Assembly (NCBI RefSeq): GCF_042686195.1
Contig: NZ_JBHUOQ010000001.1
Coordinates: 124,001 to 188,000 of the forward strand
Length of the DNA: 64,000 bases
Reading direction: 5' to 3'
Source: Corticicoccus populi
GTDB taxonomy: Bacteria; Bacillota; Bacilli; Staphylococcales; Salinicoccaceae
The position numbers and the translations under genes were made by a program. Shown in pieces: positions 1-8,065 of the stretch. Numbering within the stretch: position 1 is the stretch's first letter; each line of letters starts with the position of its first letter. A model generated the notes under the pieces. That model had not been told where the DNA came from, did not search any database, and saw only the letters and a list, made by a program, of their open reading frames with translations.

Positions 1-387
1 CCGGATGTTGCTTTTGTAGTGGATTGTTCACCCGCGAATGATATGCTCGGCAAAAAGGATGATATCGGGAAGATAGGGGAAGGTACACTGCTTCGTCTTT
101 TTGACAGAACAATGATACTGTCGAAACCGATGAGAGATTATTTTCTTGAGACGGCAGAAGAAAACGATGTTAAATACCAGTATTATCAGTCGCCGGGCGG
201 CACTGATGCAGGGAGTATTCATGTGTCCAATGAAGGGGTAATCTGTGGTGTTGTTGGAATATGTTCGAGATATATTCATACGACACATTCAATCATAAAT
301 TATGAAGATTATCTTCATGCAGAAACACTTTTAACTGCTTTGGTTAAAGGCATTAATTCAGAAAAGGTGGATGAGCTGAGAGGCTGA
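1..387 (+). CDS. ytoP: M42-family metallo-aminopeptidase, C-terminal part (cut by window edge)
   Basis: Only the last ~128 residues are present; the frame is open from the first base. The PGGTDAG motif and the following CSRYIHTTHS segment (general form RYIHSP) are hallmarks of the M42 glutamyl/endo-glucanase-like aminopeptidases, cytosolic dinuclear-metal enzymes that trim N-terminal residues from peptides. The position just upstream of ytpQ-ytpR-sftA matches Bacillus ytoP. The N-terminal metal ligands lie outside the window. The stop is followed 4 nt later by the next start, so the two are probably cotranscribed. Family call is firm; substrate is inferred. Confidence 0.85.
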   Translation, partial: PDVAFVVDCSPANDMLGKKDDIGKIGEGTLLRLFDRTMILSKPMRDYFLETAEENDVKYQYYQSPGGTDAGSIHVSNEGVICGVVGICSRYIHTTHSIINYEDYLHAETLLTALVKGINSEKVDELRG

Positions 388-391
388 TGAT

Positions 392-1390
392 ATGAGAAAC
401 CTGTTGAGAAGATGGTTCATTGATGGTATGAGTTTTATGGCGCTCGGCTTATTTTCATCCTTAATTATCGGACTGATTATTGACACTATCGGGACATATG
501 TACCATTTTTGTCGGGTCTTAAGGATATCGGTGCAATTGCAATGAGTTTGAGCGGTGCTGCGATTGGTGCTGCGATTGCTTACGGCCTTAAAGCACCGCC
601 GCTTGTGATTTTTTCAATTGTTGTGGTTTCTTCAAGTGCATATGAATTCGGCGGTGTTGCAGGCAGTTATATCGCAAGCATTGTAGCGATTGAAATCAGC
701 CGGTTGTATGCTTCAAAAACTAAGGTGGATATTATCGTAACACCTTTACTTACTATTATTATCGGCTATTTTATAGCGAGTCTTGTCGGACCGTGGATCG
801 GCAGTTTTATGACTTCTATCGGCACATTTATCATTTATGCGACTGAGCAGAGACCTTTTGTCATGGGGATTCTGGTTGCTGTGGTCTTCGGGATCATTTT
901 AACCGCACCATTATCAAGTGCCGCGCTCGCCTTAATGCTTGACTTGAGTGGTCTCGCAGCGGGGGCAGCCGTTATAGGCTGTTCATGCCATATGGTCGGA
1001 TTTGCAGTTCAAGGTTACAGAGATAACGGTATATCCGGTGTGATATCATTAGGAATTGGAACTTCTATGCTCCAGGTGCCGAATATTTTATTAAATCCGT
1101 TTATTATCGTACCGCCTGTGATTGCGAGTGCGGTGATTGCGCCGGTAATGACTGTATTTTTTCCAATGGAAAATAATGCAGCCGGTGCAGGAATGGGGAC
1201 GAGTGGTTTTGTCGGTCAAATCATGGCTGTTGAAACGATGGGTTTATCACTGCAGGTGGTAATGTTAGTATTAATGTTCCATATTATTTTACCTGCAGTA
1301 GTAACACTGTTATTCTATATAGTCTTGAGACGTGTCGGACTGATTAAAGACGGTGATCAGAAACTTCAGCTCGCTGACAGAAATAATTGA
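392..1390 (+). CDS. PTS EIIC-like integral membrane protein
   Basis: 332 residues, almost wholly hydrophobic, with about nine to ten membrane segments and Gly/Ala-rich repeats (GAAIGAAIAYG, GAGMGTSGFVG). This matches the PTS_EIIC_2 group (sugar phosphotransferase IIC-like proteins that occur without the IIA/IIB parts), so it is probably a transporter with unknown substrate. It starts 4 nt after the peptidase stop and ends 13 nt before ytpQ, inside the ytoP-ytpQ-ytpR operon. In B. subtilis a thioredoxin-like gene (ytpP) sits at this place, so the gene is a local substitution. Family call moderate, function unknown. Confidence 0.7.
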   Translation: MRNLLRRWFIDGMSFMALGLFSSLIIGLIIDTIGTYVPFLSGLKDIGAIAMSLSGAAIGAAIAYGLKAPPLVIFSIVVVSSSAYEFGGVAGSYIASIVAIEISRLYASKTKVDIIVTPLLTIIIGYFIASLVGPWIGSFMTSIGTFIIYATEQRPFVMGILVAVVFGIILTAPLSSAALALMLDLSGLAAGAAVIGCSCHMVGFAVQGYRDNGISGVISLGIGTSMLQVPNILLNPFIIVPPVIASAVIAPVMTVFFPMENNAAGAGMGTSGFVGQIMAVETMGLSLQVVMLVLMFHIILPAVVTLLFYIVLRRVGLIKDGDQKLQLADRNN

Positions 1391-1403
1391 CGGAGGTATT
1401 CAG

Positions 1404-2207
1404 ATGAATGTTTTTAAATTGAGAAATTTAATACTTGAACAATTAAAAGAAAAGGTGGATTTCTCATATTCATTTGACAGAGAAAAAGAAATATTAAGAG
1501 TGGAAAGAAAAGATAACAAAAAAGGAATTGAGGTTTCACTCTCAAAAGCAGTGGATAAAGCTAAGGGCAGTGATCATTTTGTAGATGAAATTGTGTATTA
1601 CCTTGCTGAATCCCTGGAAAGAATGGCTGAGGAATCACTCTCTCTTGATGAGAAGATGATTTATCCGGTCGTACGTTCAACAAGCTTTTCTGATAAAACG
1701 AAAAGCGGCGTACCATTTATTAAAGACATACACACAAATGAAACTGCGGTATATTATGCTGTAGATTTCAAAAACAGTTACCGGCTGATTGATGAAAATC
1801 TGGCAGAAACGTTCGGTATGACACATGAAGATATTAGAGTGATTGCTTATAATAATGTAAAAAACCTGCCGATAGAATATAAGAAGCAGACGGTACAGGG
1901 GAATGATTTTTATTTTGTTAATCATAATGACGGCTATGATGCGTCAAGATTATTAAATGAAAATTTTCTCAAAGAGATGTATGATAAGTGTGAAGGTGAA
2001 ATGATGATTGGTCTTCCTCATCAGGATGTTCTGATTATTACTGATGTGAAAAATGAACTGGGCTATGATATCATGGCTCAAATGATGATGCAGTATTTTG
2101 CCGAGGGACTGACACCGATTACCTCGCTGTCATTTTCCTACAAAAATCAAAAACTGCAGCCGGTATTTATACTGGGAAAACAAAAGAATTCAAAAAGAGG
2201 GAAATAA
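1404..2207 (+). CDS. ytpQ: DUF1444 protein YtpQ
   Basis: 267 residues, the same length as I recall for B. subtilis YtpQ. I chose the ATG at 1404 because GGAGG lies 7 nt upstream and the protein then begins MNVFKLRNLILEQ as in the family; the frame is open further upstream, inside the previous gene. No signal peptide or membrane segment, so cytosolic. The N-terminal half is charged and helical; the C-terminal half carries the conserved GLPHQDVLIITDV stretch. The biochemical role of the family is not known. It touches ytpR end to end, so the two are translated from one message. Confidence 0.85.
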   Translation: MNVFKLRNLILEQLKEKVDFSYSFDREKEILRVERKDNKKGIEVSLSKAVDKAKGSDHFVDEIVYYLAESLERMAEESLSLDEKMIYPVVRSTSFSDKTKSGVPFIKDIHTNETAVYYAVDFKNSYRLIDENLAETFGMTHEDIRVIAYNNVKNLPIEYKKQTVQGNDFYFVNHNDGYDASRLLNENFLKEMYDKCEGEMMIGLPHQDVLIITDVKNELGYDIMAQMMMQYFAEGLTPITSLSFSYKNQKLQPVFILGKQKNSKRGK

Positions 2208-2798
2208 ATGAAGGTAACTTATAATAAAGACCACGTCGGGGATACCCTGTTTGTGACTTTTAAAAAAACTGAAACACCATCCTATGAATATTACAACGAC
2301 CTGACTGTCATTAAAGACGGTGCTGAAATTATCGGTTTGAATATTTTCAAAGCGTCTGAACAGTTATCATTTAAAAATGAAATCAATATTGAACCGACAG
2401 AAAAATTAGTCAGTGACATTAATACAGTACTTTCTAAGAACGGTGTGGAAGAAGTCAGCCCGGATTTGTCTCCTAAATTCGTTGTCGGCTTTGTTAAAGA
2501 AAAAGAAGCACATCCGGATGCAGATAAATTGAATGTATGCCAGGTCGATACCGGCAGTGAGACACTGCAGATTGTCTGTGGTGCGCCGAATGTTGATGCA
2601 GGACAGAAAGTAGTCGTTGCAAAAGTGGGCGCTATTATGCCGGGCGGTCTATATATTAAGCCGGCAAAGCTCCGGGGTGTAGATTCAAATGGAATGATCT
2701 GCTCCAAAAAAGAGCTGAATTTAGAAGATGACGGCATAAAAGGTATCTATGTTTTAGACGATGGTTTCACAGTAGGACAAACATTCGAAGTCGGATAA
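2208..2798 (+). CDS. ytpR: tRNA-binding OB-fold protein YtpR
   Basis: 196 residues. An N-terminal domain (1-90) precedes an EMAP-II/Arc1p-type OB-fold tRNA-binding domain (about 90-190) of the sort found at the N terminus of PheRS beta chains; visible family signatures are HPDADKLNVCQVDTG, IVCGAPNV and GMICSKKEL. The start codon follows the ytpQ stop directly. YtpR is thought to bind tRNA or other RNA without being a synthetase. Cytosolic. Position between ytpQ and sftA is conserved in Bacillus and Staphylococcus. Confidence 0.88.
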   Translation: MKVTYNKDHVGDTLFVTFKKTETPSYEYYNDLTVIKDGAEIIGLNIFKASEQLSFKNEINIEPTEKLVSDINTVLSKNGVEEVSPDLSPKFVVGFVKEKEAHPDADKLNVCQVDTGSETLQIVCGAPNVDAGQKVVVAKVGAIMPGGLYIKPAKLRGVDSNGMICSKKELNLEDDGIKGIYVLDDGFTVGQTFEVG

Positions 2799-2809
2799 AG
2801 GTGATCCAT

Positions 2810-4519
2810 ATGGATAAATCCAGAAGAAAGAAAAGACAATTTAATATTGAACAGGAATCAAAAGAAGAGAAAGAGCACTTCAAATTCCCTTTGGATATGG
2901 AAGATACTGCGGAAAAAAAACATGTCAGTGATGACACGCCTATGCAGTCTTCTTCAAGGCGGCCGCTTAAGGATTATAAAAAAGACAAGTACAGCTATAC
3001 CATCCAGAAAGCAAGAGAAATTCCTTCTGCGATACACGGCATGAATAAAAAGACAAACCGTACAGAGATTAAGCGTGAGGATTATCCTGATGATTATGAG
3101 GAGCTGGATTCACTCGATAATATTTCTTCAGTGATTATTAGAGATATTGTTAAGGAACGTAACCGCAAAAAACAAAAAGCCAACGAGCGGGCAAGAAAAG
3201 AAGCGCTCAGGCTTGAACGTGAGAAAAAGCGTTATGATGATCCTTACAGTCTGAAGTCTTCCAGGCAGGTGCTGACGTCGAAGAGTAAACAGACTGAAGA
3301 AATGCCTGTGAAGGAACAGACAGAACAGCATGAAGAAAACAAGGCGGATGAAAAGAAGACAGCCGTGCATGAAACAGAACAGCCGGTTGTGAGACATGCT
3401 GAGAAGCGCCGCGGACCTTCATTTACTCTGCCGAGCCTGCATATGCTTGGACCCGGACAGAAGAAGGGCTATGATGTACTCGGCAAGGACACAGAAGCGG
3501 CTGTAGTGAAGGCTTTTGAAGCAATCGGTGTACCTGCAAGTGTTCATAAATATAAGTCGAATGGTATTATCGGGCGTTTTGAGATGAAATTAGACCGTAA
3601 TTTCAGAATCAGTCACGTATCCAGATTAAAAGAGTATCTTCTTCCGCACCTTCCTTTTGATGATGTGAGGGTGGTGGCACCGATTATTGGAACAAGCAAT
3701 ATCGGACTTGAAGTCCCTGTACCGTCTCCTGAACCGATTCCGTTCAGCACACTGTTTGACAGAAGCAGTTTGAAATTGAGACGAAATGATTATAAGTATG
3801 TAATCGGCAAAACTGTAGATGATCAAATATTCAGTTATGAACTGTCAAAGAGCGGGCATATTCTGGTTTACGGAGGCAGTGATAAAGATGCACGGAATGT
3901 CATCGAACAGTTGATGGTATCAATGTTTATGAACCATACGCCGTATGAATTTAAAGTATTCTTTGCTTCAGATGATAAGGAAAAGTATCAGGAGTACCTT
4001 GATATGCCTTATTTATTTGGTGAGAGTAAAGAACTTTCTGATCCTGATGTCTTAAAAGTTGTCTATGATGAACTGATTGAACGTCAGAACCAGTTCAGGC
4101 GTGCACATGTCAGAAATATTAACAGCTTTAATCAGCGTGTCGGATATGACTCGAAAAAGTCTGTGATGACTGTTGTCATTGATGATTTTACATCTTTATA
4201 TAACATGAATAATACTGAAGCGGCTAAGATGGTCGGACAGATACTTAAAAAAGGTAAGCCGCTGGGGATTCATCTCATTATCCGTCACGGTATTACCGAC
4301 GAACGTATACGCTATGATCTCCTTCAGATGGTACAGACACGTATTTCATTTTTTGATGATAAAGAGAGTGTCATTGAGGGCAGTGCGGCAATCACTGAAG
4401 GAAATGATGTTTTAGTTCAGATTCCAACATCGAACAAACCGGTTCGTGTAAATGCAGGGACTCTGTCAAAAGAAGCAAAGGGCCGTATTTTTGGTCATAT
4501 AACAGCACATAAGTTTTGA
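2810..4519 (+). CDS. sftA: SftA/FtsK-like DNA translocase homologue with lost Walker A motif
   Basis: Start set at ATG 2810 (AAAGGTGA just upstream; an in-frame GTG at 2801 overlaps that site). 569 residues. Residues 1-220 are a charged, low-complexity linker rich in K and E; about 222-305 match the FtsK alpha domain (ends NIGLEVPVP); about 328-568 match the RecA-like beta domain. Where FtsK/SpoIIIE/SftA have a G-x-x-G-x-G-K-S P-loop, this protein has GGSDKDAR (355-362): catalytic Lys and Ser are gone. Walker B is recognisable (TVVIDD, 454-459). The usual LLGxGDML region is degenerate and there is no C-terminal winged-helix gamma domain. SftA of B. subtilis is about 950 residues. It is therefore probably not an active motor; it may keep a DNA-binding or septum-scaffold role. 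No frameshift is seen and the frame is intact. Neighbour of murC, as in Bacillus. Confidence 0.8.
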   Translation: MDKSRRKKRQFNIEQESKEEKEHFKFPLDMEDTAEKKHVSDDTPMQSSSRRPLKDYKKDKYSYTIQKAREIPSAIHGMNKKTNRTEIKREDYPDDYEELDSLDNISSVIIRDIVKERNRKKQKANERARKEALRLEREKKRYDDPYSLKSSRQVLTSKSKQTEEMPVKEQTEQHEENKADEKKTAVHETEQPVVRHAEKRRGPSFTLPSLHMLGPGQKKGYDVLGKDTEAAVVKAFEAIGVPASVHKYKSNGIIGRFEMKLDRNFRISHVSRLKEYLLPHLPFDDVRVVAPIIGTSNIGLEVPVPSPEPIPFSTLFDRSSLKLRRNDYKYVIGKTVDDQIFSYELSKSGHILVYGGSDKDARNVIEQLMVSMFMNHTPYEFKVFFASDDKEKYQEYLDMPYLFGESKELSDPDVLKVVYDELIERQNQFRRAHVRNINSFNQRVGYDSKKSVMTVVIDDFTSLYNMNNTEAAKMVGQILKKGKPLGIHLIIRHGITDERIRYDLLQMVQTRISFFDDKESVIEGSAAITEGNDVLVQIPTSNKPVRVNAGTLSKEAKGRIFGHITAHKF

Positions 4520-4547
4520 ATGAGTAATAGAAAGTTTGGTGATTTTC

Positions 4548-5846
4548 GTGGAAAAGTATCATTTTATCGGTATTAAGGGCGCAGGCATGAGTGCACTGGC
4601 TCAAGTGCTGCATGACCTCGGCCATGAGGTGCAGGGCTCTGATATCGAATCAGAAGTATTTACTGAGCATCAGCTGCGGGATAAGGGAATAAAAATCCTG
4701 CCTTTTGATGCAGAAAATATTGTTGAAGGGTTCACATATATTGCAGGTAATGCATTTAAGGAAGATCATCCTGAAATTCAGGCTGCGATAGATAATGAAT
4801 ACGGCATTATCCGTTATCATACATTTTTAGCTGATTTTATGAGCGGTTATACCTCTATTGCTGTGACAGGCGCACATGGAAAAACATCAACGACTGGTCT
4901 ACTTTCGCATGTAATGAACGGAGATGTAGATACGACCTTCCTTATTGGAGACGGAACAGGTTTCGGTATTGAGAACAGTGACTATTTTGCTTTTGAGTCA
5001 TGTGAATATAAACGTCATTTCTTAAGTTATTATCCTGATTATGCGATTATAACCAATATTGATTTTGACCATCCTGATTATTTTAAGGATTTAGATGATG
5101 TTGTTGATGCATTTAATCAGATGGCCGCACAGGTTAAAAAAGGTGTCATTGCATACGGCGGTGATGACAATGTGAAAAAAATCAGCCTCGATATTCCATT
5201 GTGGACATACGGAATTGACGGTGAGTATGACATTAACGCTTCAAACATCAGAACATCAGAAAAAGGAACATCATTTGATGTATTCATTAAGGGTGAGTTT
5301 CTTTCGAATTATACGATTCCGCTTTTTGGAGATCATCATGTTTTAAATTCTCTGTCGGTAATTGCGGTATGTTACCTGGAAGATTTAGATATGGATAATA
5401 TTAAAGAGGCATTCTTAACATTTATCGGCGTAAAACGCCGGTTCAGTGAATCATTTGTCGGTGATGTTGTTATTGTAGATGACTATGCACATCATCCGAG
5501 AGAAATAAAGGCAACGCTTGAGACAGCGAAGAAGAAATATCCAAACAAAAAAATTGTTTCTGTATTTCAACCGCATACTTTTTCACGTACTGAAAAATTT
5601 CTTCAGGAGTTTGCGGATGTGCTGTCACAATCCAATCAAACCTATGTTGTTGATATTTTCGGATCGGCAAGAGAACAGCAGGGTGAGCTTTCAAGTGCCG
5701 ACCTGGTGAATTTAATTCCCGGCGCAGAAACACTGCATGAAAATGATTTAAACATTTTAAGCAGTCATCCCGGTGCGGTGATTATCTTTATGGGTGCAGG
5801 CGATATTCAAAAATATGAGAAGAGATTTACAGAATTAATATCATAG
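4548..5846 (+). CDS. murC: UDP-N-acetylmuramate--L-alanine ligase
   Basis: Adds L-Ala to UDP-MurNAc with ATP, the first amino-acid step of the peptidoglycan stem, in the cytosol. The GTG at 4548 gives MEKYHFIGIKGAGMS, matching the usual MurC start, and a length of 432 residues; an upstream TTG at 4536 would add four residues and overlap the weak GGTGA ribosome site. Visible motifs: the UDP-binding GIKGAGM (8-14), the ATP loop GAHGKTSTT (108-116), and DDYAHHPREI in the C-terminal domain. Gene order sftA-murC-ytxG is conserved in Bacillus and Staphylococcus. Confidence 0.95.
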   Translation: MEKYHFIGIKGAGMSALAQVLHDLGHEVQGSDIESEVFTEHQLRDKGIKILPFDAENIVEGFTYIAGNAFKEDHPEIQAAIDNEYGIIRYHTFLADFMSGYTSIAVTGAHGKTSTTGLLSHVMNGDVDTTFLIGDGTGFGIENSDYFAFESCEYKRHFLSYYPDYAIITNIDFDHPDYFKDLDDVVDAFNQMAAQVKKGVIAYGGDDNVKKISLDIPLWTYGIDGEYDINASNIRTSEKGTSFDVFIKGEFLSNYTIPLFGDHHVLNSLSVIAVCYLEDLDMDNIKEAFLTFIGVKRRFSESFVGDVVIVDDYAHHPREIKATLETAKKKYPNKKIVSVFQPHTFSRTEKFLQEFADVLSQSNQTYVVDIFGSAREQQGELSSADLVNLIPGAETLHENDLNILSSHPGAVIIFMGAGDIQKYEKRFTELIS

Positions 5847-5859
5847 TGTAAAAATGTAT

Positions 5860-5885
5860 GTTTATCCAACCTTATTTTTGGATAC
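5860..5885 (+). promoter_or_regulatory. possible SigB-type promoter upstream of ytxG
   Basis: GTTTAT, 14 nt, GGATAC. The SigB consensus is GTTTAA-N12..15-GGGTAT, so the first box matches 5/6 and the second 4/6. It lies 47 nt upstream of ytxG. B. subtilis ytxGHJ is SigB-controlled, which makes the match more credible. The same bases also form a small hairpin that lacks a T-run. Confidence 0.4.
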
Positions 5886-5931
5886 TTAAAGAAGTAAGTA
5901 TTAAATTACAGTCATAAATGGAGGCGTTAAT

Positions 5932-6402
5932 ATGGAATGGCAAACAATTTTAGCCATAGCAGCAGGACTAGCAGCAGTCGCATTATTAGTAATTTGTGTG
6001 GCGGTTGCCTATGTACTGATTCCTGTTAAGAAAAATTTAGATCATGTTGCAAAAACATTAAATGGATTGGAAGGTCAGATTCAGGGGATTACCCGTGAAT
6101 CAACAGACCTGCTTCACAAAGCAAATCGTTTAACTGAAGATTTACAGAGTAAGTCGGAAAAATTAAACTCTGTTGTTGATGCTGTTCAGGGAATTGGGAA
6201 CTCAGTTCAAAATTTAAACAGCTCGGTAGACCGTGTTACAAACTCAATCACTCACAATATCTCACAGAATGAAGAACAGATTTCACAGGTGGTTCAGTGG
6301 TCAAATGTTGCGCTTGAAATTGCTGATAAATGGCAGAAGAGACAGCAGCGTCAAAATTCATTTGAAGCAAAATATGCTAAAGAGGCAGACTCCGGAAGAT
6401 AG
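5932..6402 (+). CDS. ytxG: YtxG-like DUF948 membrane-anchored coiled-coil protein
   Basis: 156 residues, ATG preceded by GGAGG. One N-terminal membrane segment (about 5-30) is followed by a long amphipathic helix with heptad-like spacing and repeated NSVxxL blocks, as in DUF948 general-stress proteins. Likely a single-pass membrane protein with a cytosolic coiled coil. Together with ytxH just downstream it forms the ytxGH stress pair of Bacillus/Staphylococcus. Precise function unknown. Confidence 0.85.
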   Translation: MEWQTILAIAAGLAAVALLVICVAVAYVLIPVKKNLDHVAKTLNGLEGQIQGITRESTDLLHKANRLTEDLQSKSEKLNSVVDAVQGIGNSVQNLNSSVDRVTNSITHNISQNEEQISQVVQWSNVALEIADKWQKRQQRQNSFEAKYAKEADSGR

Positions 6403-6461
6403 TTAATACGGAATGATAAACTGAATCAGATTTACGAATTAACTGGGAAGAGGGGACTGTA

Positions 6462-6920
6462 ATGGAAACTTATAATAGCCGGCCGGTACATGGTGTTGAA
6501 GAATATCAGGAAGTGCCGGATAAAACGACAGGACGTGATTTTTCAATTGGTCTTGCTGTCGGTCTTATTGCAGGTACGATTGGCGGCCTGCTGATTGCTC
6601 CGAAATCCGGAGATGCACTGAGGGATGATATTCAGAATCAGGCGGATAAACTGACTAAAAAGAATCTTTCAGAAGAGGATTCTGAAATTAAGCAGTTGAA
6701 AAAGGAAGCTGATGCAGCAACGAATCAGCTTCGTGAAAAAATGAATGAAGATAAAAGTGTTAATAATATCAAGAAAAATGAATATAATAATACTGAAAGT
6801 ATTAAGAGTGACGATGCAGAATCAGATGAAGATTTTGCAGCAGACGCTGCATCTGAAGACAGCAGAACGGTAGATATGAAAGAATATGTTCCTGCTTCAG
6901 ATAACGGTAAAAGTAAATAA
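6462..6920 (+). CDS. ytxH: YtxH-domain general stress protein
   Basis: 152 residues. A membrane segment at about 28-46 contains the YtxH signature GLIAGTIGGLLIAPKSG; the remainder is a charged, low-complexity tail rich in E, D, N and S. The ribosome site is GAGGGGA. It follows ytxG by 59 nt and is probably cotranscribed. The YtxH family is stress-induced and of unknown biochemical function. The third gene of the B. subtilis operon (ytxJ) and aroA are absent here; ccpA comes next. Confidence 0.85.
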   Translation: METYNSRPVHGVEEYQEVPDKTTGRDFSIGLAVGLIAGTIGGLLIAPKSGDALRDDIQNQADKLTKKNLSEEDSEIKQLKKEADAATNQLREKMNEDKSVNNIKKNEYNNTESIKSDDAESDEDFAADAASEDSRTVDMKEYVPASDNGKSK

Positions 6921-6929
6921 ACTTTTATG

Positions 6930-6957
6930 ATAACCACATGTGTCCATGTGGTTATAT
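6930..6957 (+). terminator. hairpin after ytxH
   Basis: Perfect 11-bp stem (6930-6940 with 6945-6955) and a 4-nt loop. The downstream T-run is poor, so termination is likely but not certain. Confidence 0.5.
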
Positions 6958-6986
6958 TTGTGAATTTAATGATAAACTATTATATT
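6958..6986 (+). promoter_or_regulatory. probable SigA promoter of ccpA
   Basis: TTGTGA, 17 nt, TATATT. The expected start of transcription falls just upstream of the cre-like site at 7002, and the start codon is 48 nt below the -10 box. Confidence 0.45.
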
Positions 6987-7001
6987 CGTGGTATTATTAG
7001 T

Positions 7002-7015
7002 AAAAAGCGTTTACA
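7002..7015 (-). promoter_or_regulatory. cre-like operator upstream of ccpA
   Basis: On the minus strand it reads TGTAAACGCTTTTT against consensus TGWAANCGNTNWCA: the left part is perfect, with two mismatches at the right end. It sits between promoter and ribosome site, where bound CcpA would act as a roadblock; autoregulation of ccpA is an inference. Confidence 0.45.
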
Positions 7016-7034
7016 AGAATGACGGGGGTGCACA

Positions 7035-8024
7035 ATGACTGTTACTATATATGATGTTGCACGCGAAGCGAAAGTTTCAATGGCAACAGTATCCAGAGTT
7101 TTAAATGGAAATCCAAATGTAAAACCTGAGACAAGAAAAAAAGTTAAGGAAGTCATTAAAAGATTAAATTATCGTCCAAATGCAGTTGCACGCGGACTGG
7201 CAAGTAAAAAAACGACAACTGTCGGGGTAATTATCCCTGATATTTCAAATATGTATTATTCTTCTCTTGCAAGAGGACTTGATGATATTGCAGAAATGTA
7301 TAATTATCAAACGATTATTACAAATACAGATCATGATCCTGAAAAAGAACGTGATTCATTCCTGAATCTGGTCAGTAAACAGGTTGATGGTATTGTATTC
7401 CTCGGTGGTACATTGAACGAGGCTACAATAGAGGATATTAAGAATTCAAATGTTCCAGTTGTAATCTGTGGAACCAGTGAAAAAGATGCAGACCTGCCGT
7501 CTGTAAATATTGATTATTTTTCTGCTATCAAAGAAGTTACAGAAAGACTTCTTGAAAAGGGTTCTGAAAATGTTTATTTTGTTAAAGCAAATTATTCGAG
7601 ACAACTTGAAGGTCGTATCGAGGATGGCTTAAAGGCAGCATACGATGAAGCTGGTAAATCATTTAAAGAAGAGTATATAGAATCAGTTGCTGAAGATTAT
7701 CAGACCGGAAAAGAACTGTTTGAACAGTTGGTTGATCATGATGCAGATGTCATTATTACAATGAGTGACGAGGCTGCAGTGGGTGTACTTCACGGTGCCC
7801 TCGACAGAGGCATCAGCCTGCCGAACCGTCTCCAGCTTATCAGCTGCAGTAATACGAGACTGGTTCATATGATGAGACCACCGGTTACAAGCATTGCGAT
7901 ACCGCTTTATGATATCGGTGCTGTCGGTATGAGACTTCTCACAAAATATATGAATGATGAAACTGTGGATGAACCAAATGTAATTTTACCGTATCGAATT
8001 GAATACAGATTATCAACGAAATAG
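7035..8024 (+). CDS. ccpA: catabolite control protein A
   Basis: LacI/GalR-family regulator, 329 residues. The N-terminal helix-turn-helix and hinge helix are clear (TIYDVAREAKVSMATVSRVL at 3-22, then YRPNAVARGL), followed by a periplasmic-binding-protein fold. With HPr-Ser46-P it binds cre sites to repress or activate carbon genes. The ribosome site is GGGGGTG. Location downstream of murC-ytxGH and upstream of acuCBA/acsA is as in Bacillus. Four cre-like sites in this window are candidate targets. Confidence 0.95.
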   Translation: MTVTIYDVAREAKVSMATVSRVLNGNPNVKPETRKKVKEVIKRLNYRPNAVARGLASKKTTTVGVIIPDISNMYYSSLARGLDDIAEMYNYQTIITNTDHDPEKERDSFLNLVSKQVDGIVFLGGTLNEATIEDIKNSNVPVVICGTSEKDADLPSVNIDYFSAIKEVTERLLEKGSENVYFVKANYSRQLEGRIEDGLKAAYDEAGKSFKEEYIESVAEDYQTGKELFEQLVDHDADVIITMSDEAAVGVLHGALDRGISLPNRLQLISCSNTRLVHMMRPPVTSIAIPLYDIGAVGMRLLTKYMNDETVDEPNVILPYRIEYRLSTK

Positions 8025-8027
8025 TAG

Positions 8028-8058
8028 AAGACGACAGCTGTGACTGTCGTCTTTTTTT
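8028..8058 (+). terminator. ccpA terminator
   Basis: 10-bp stem (8028-8037 with 8044-8053), 6-nt loop, then a T-run to 8058. Confidence 0.9.
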
Positions 8059-8065
8059 GTTAGAA

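Noticed and set aside
2291..2737. 148-residue minus-strand frame inside ytpR
   Set aside because: It is fully antisense to a well-supported gene, with no ribosome site or family match.
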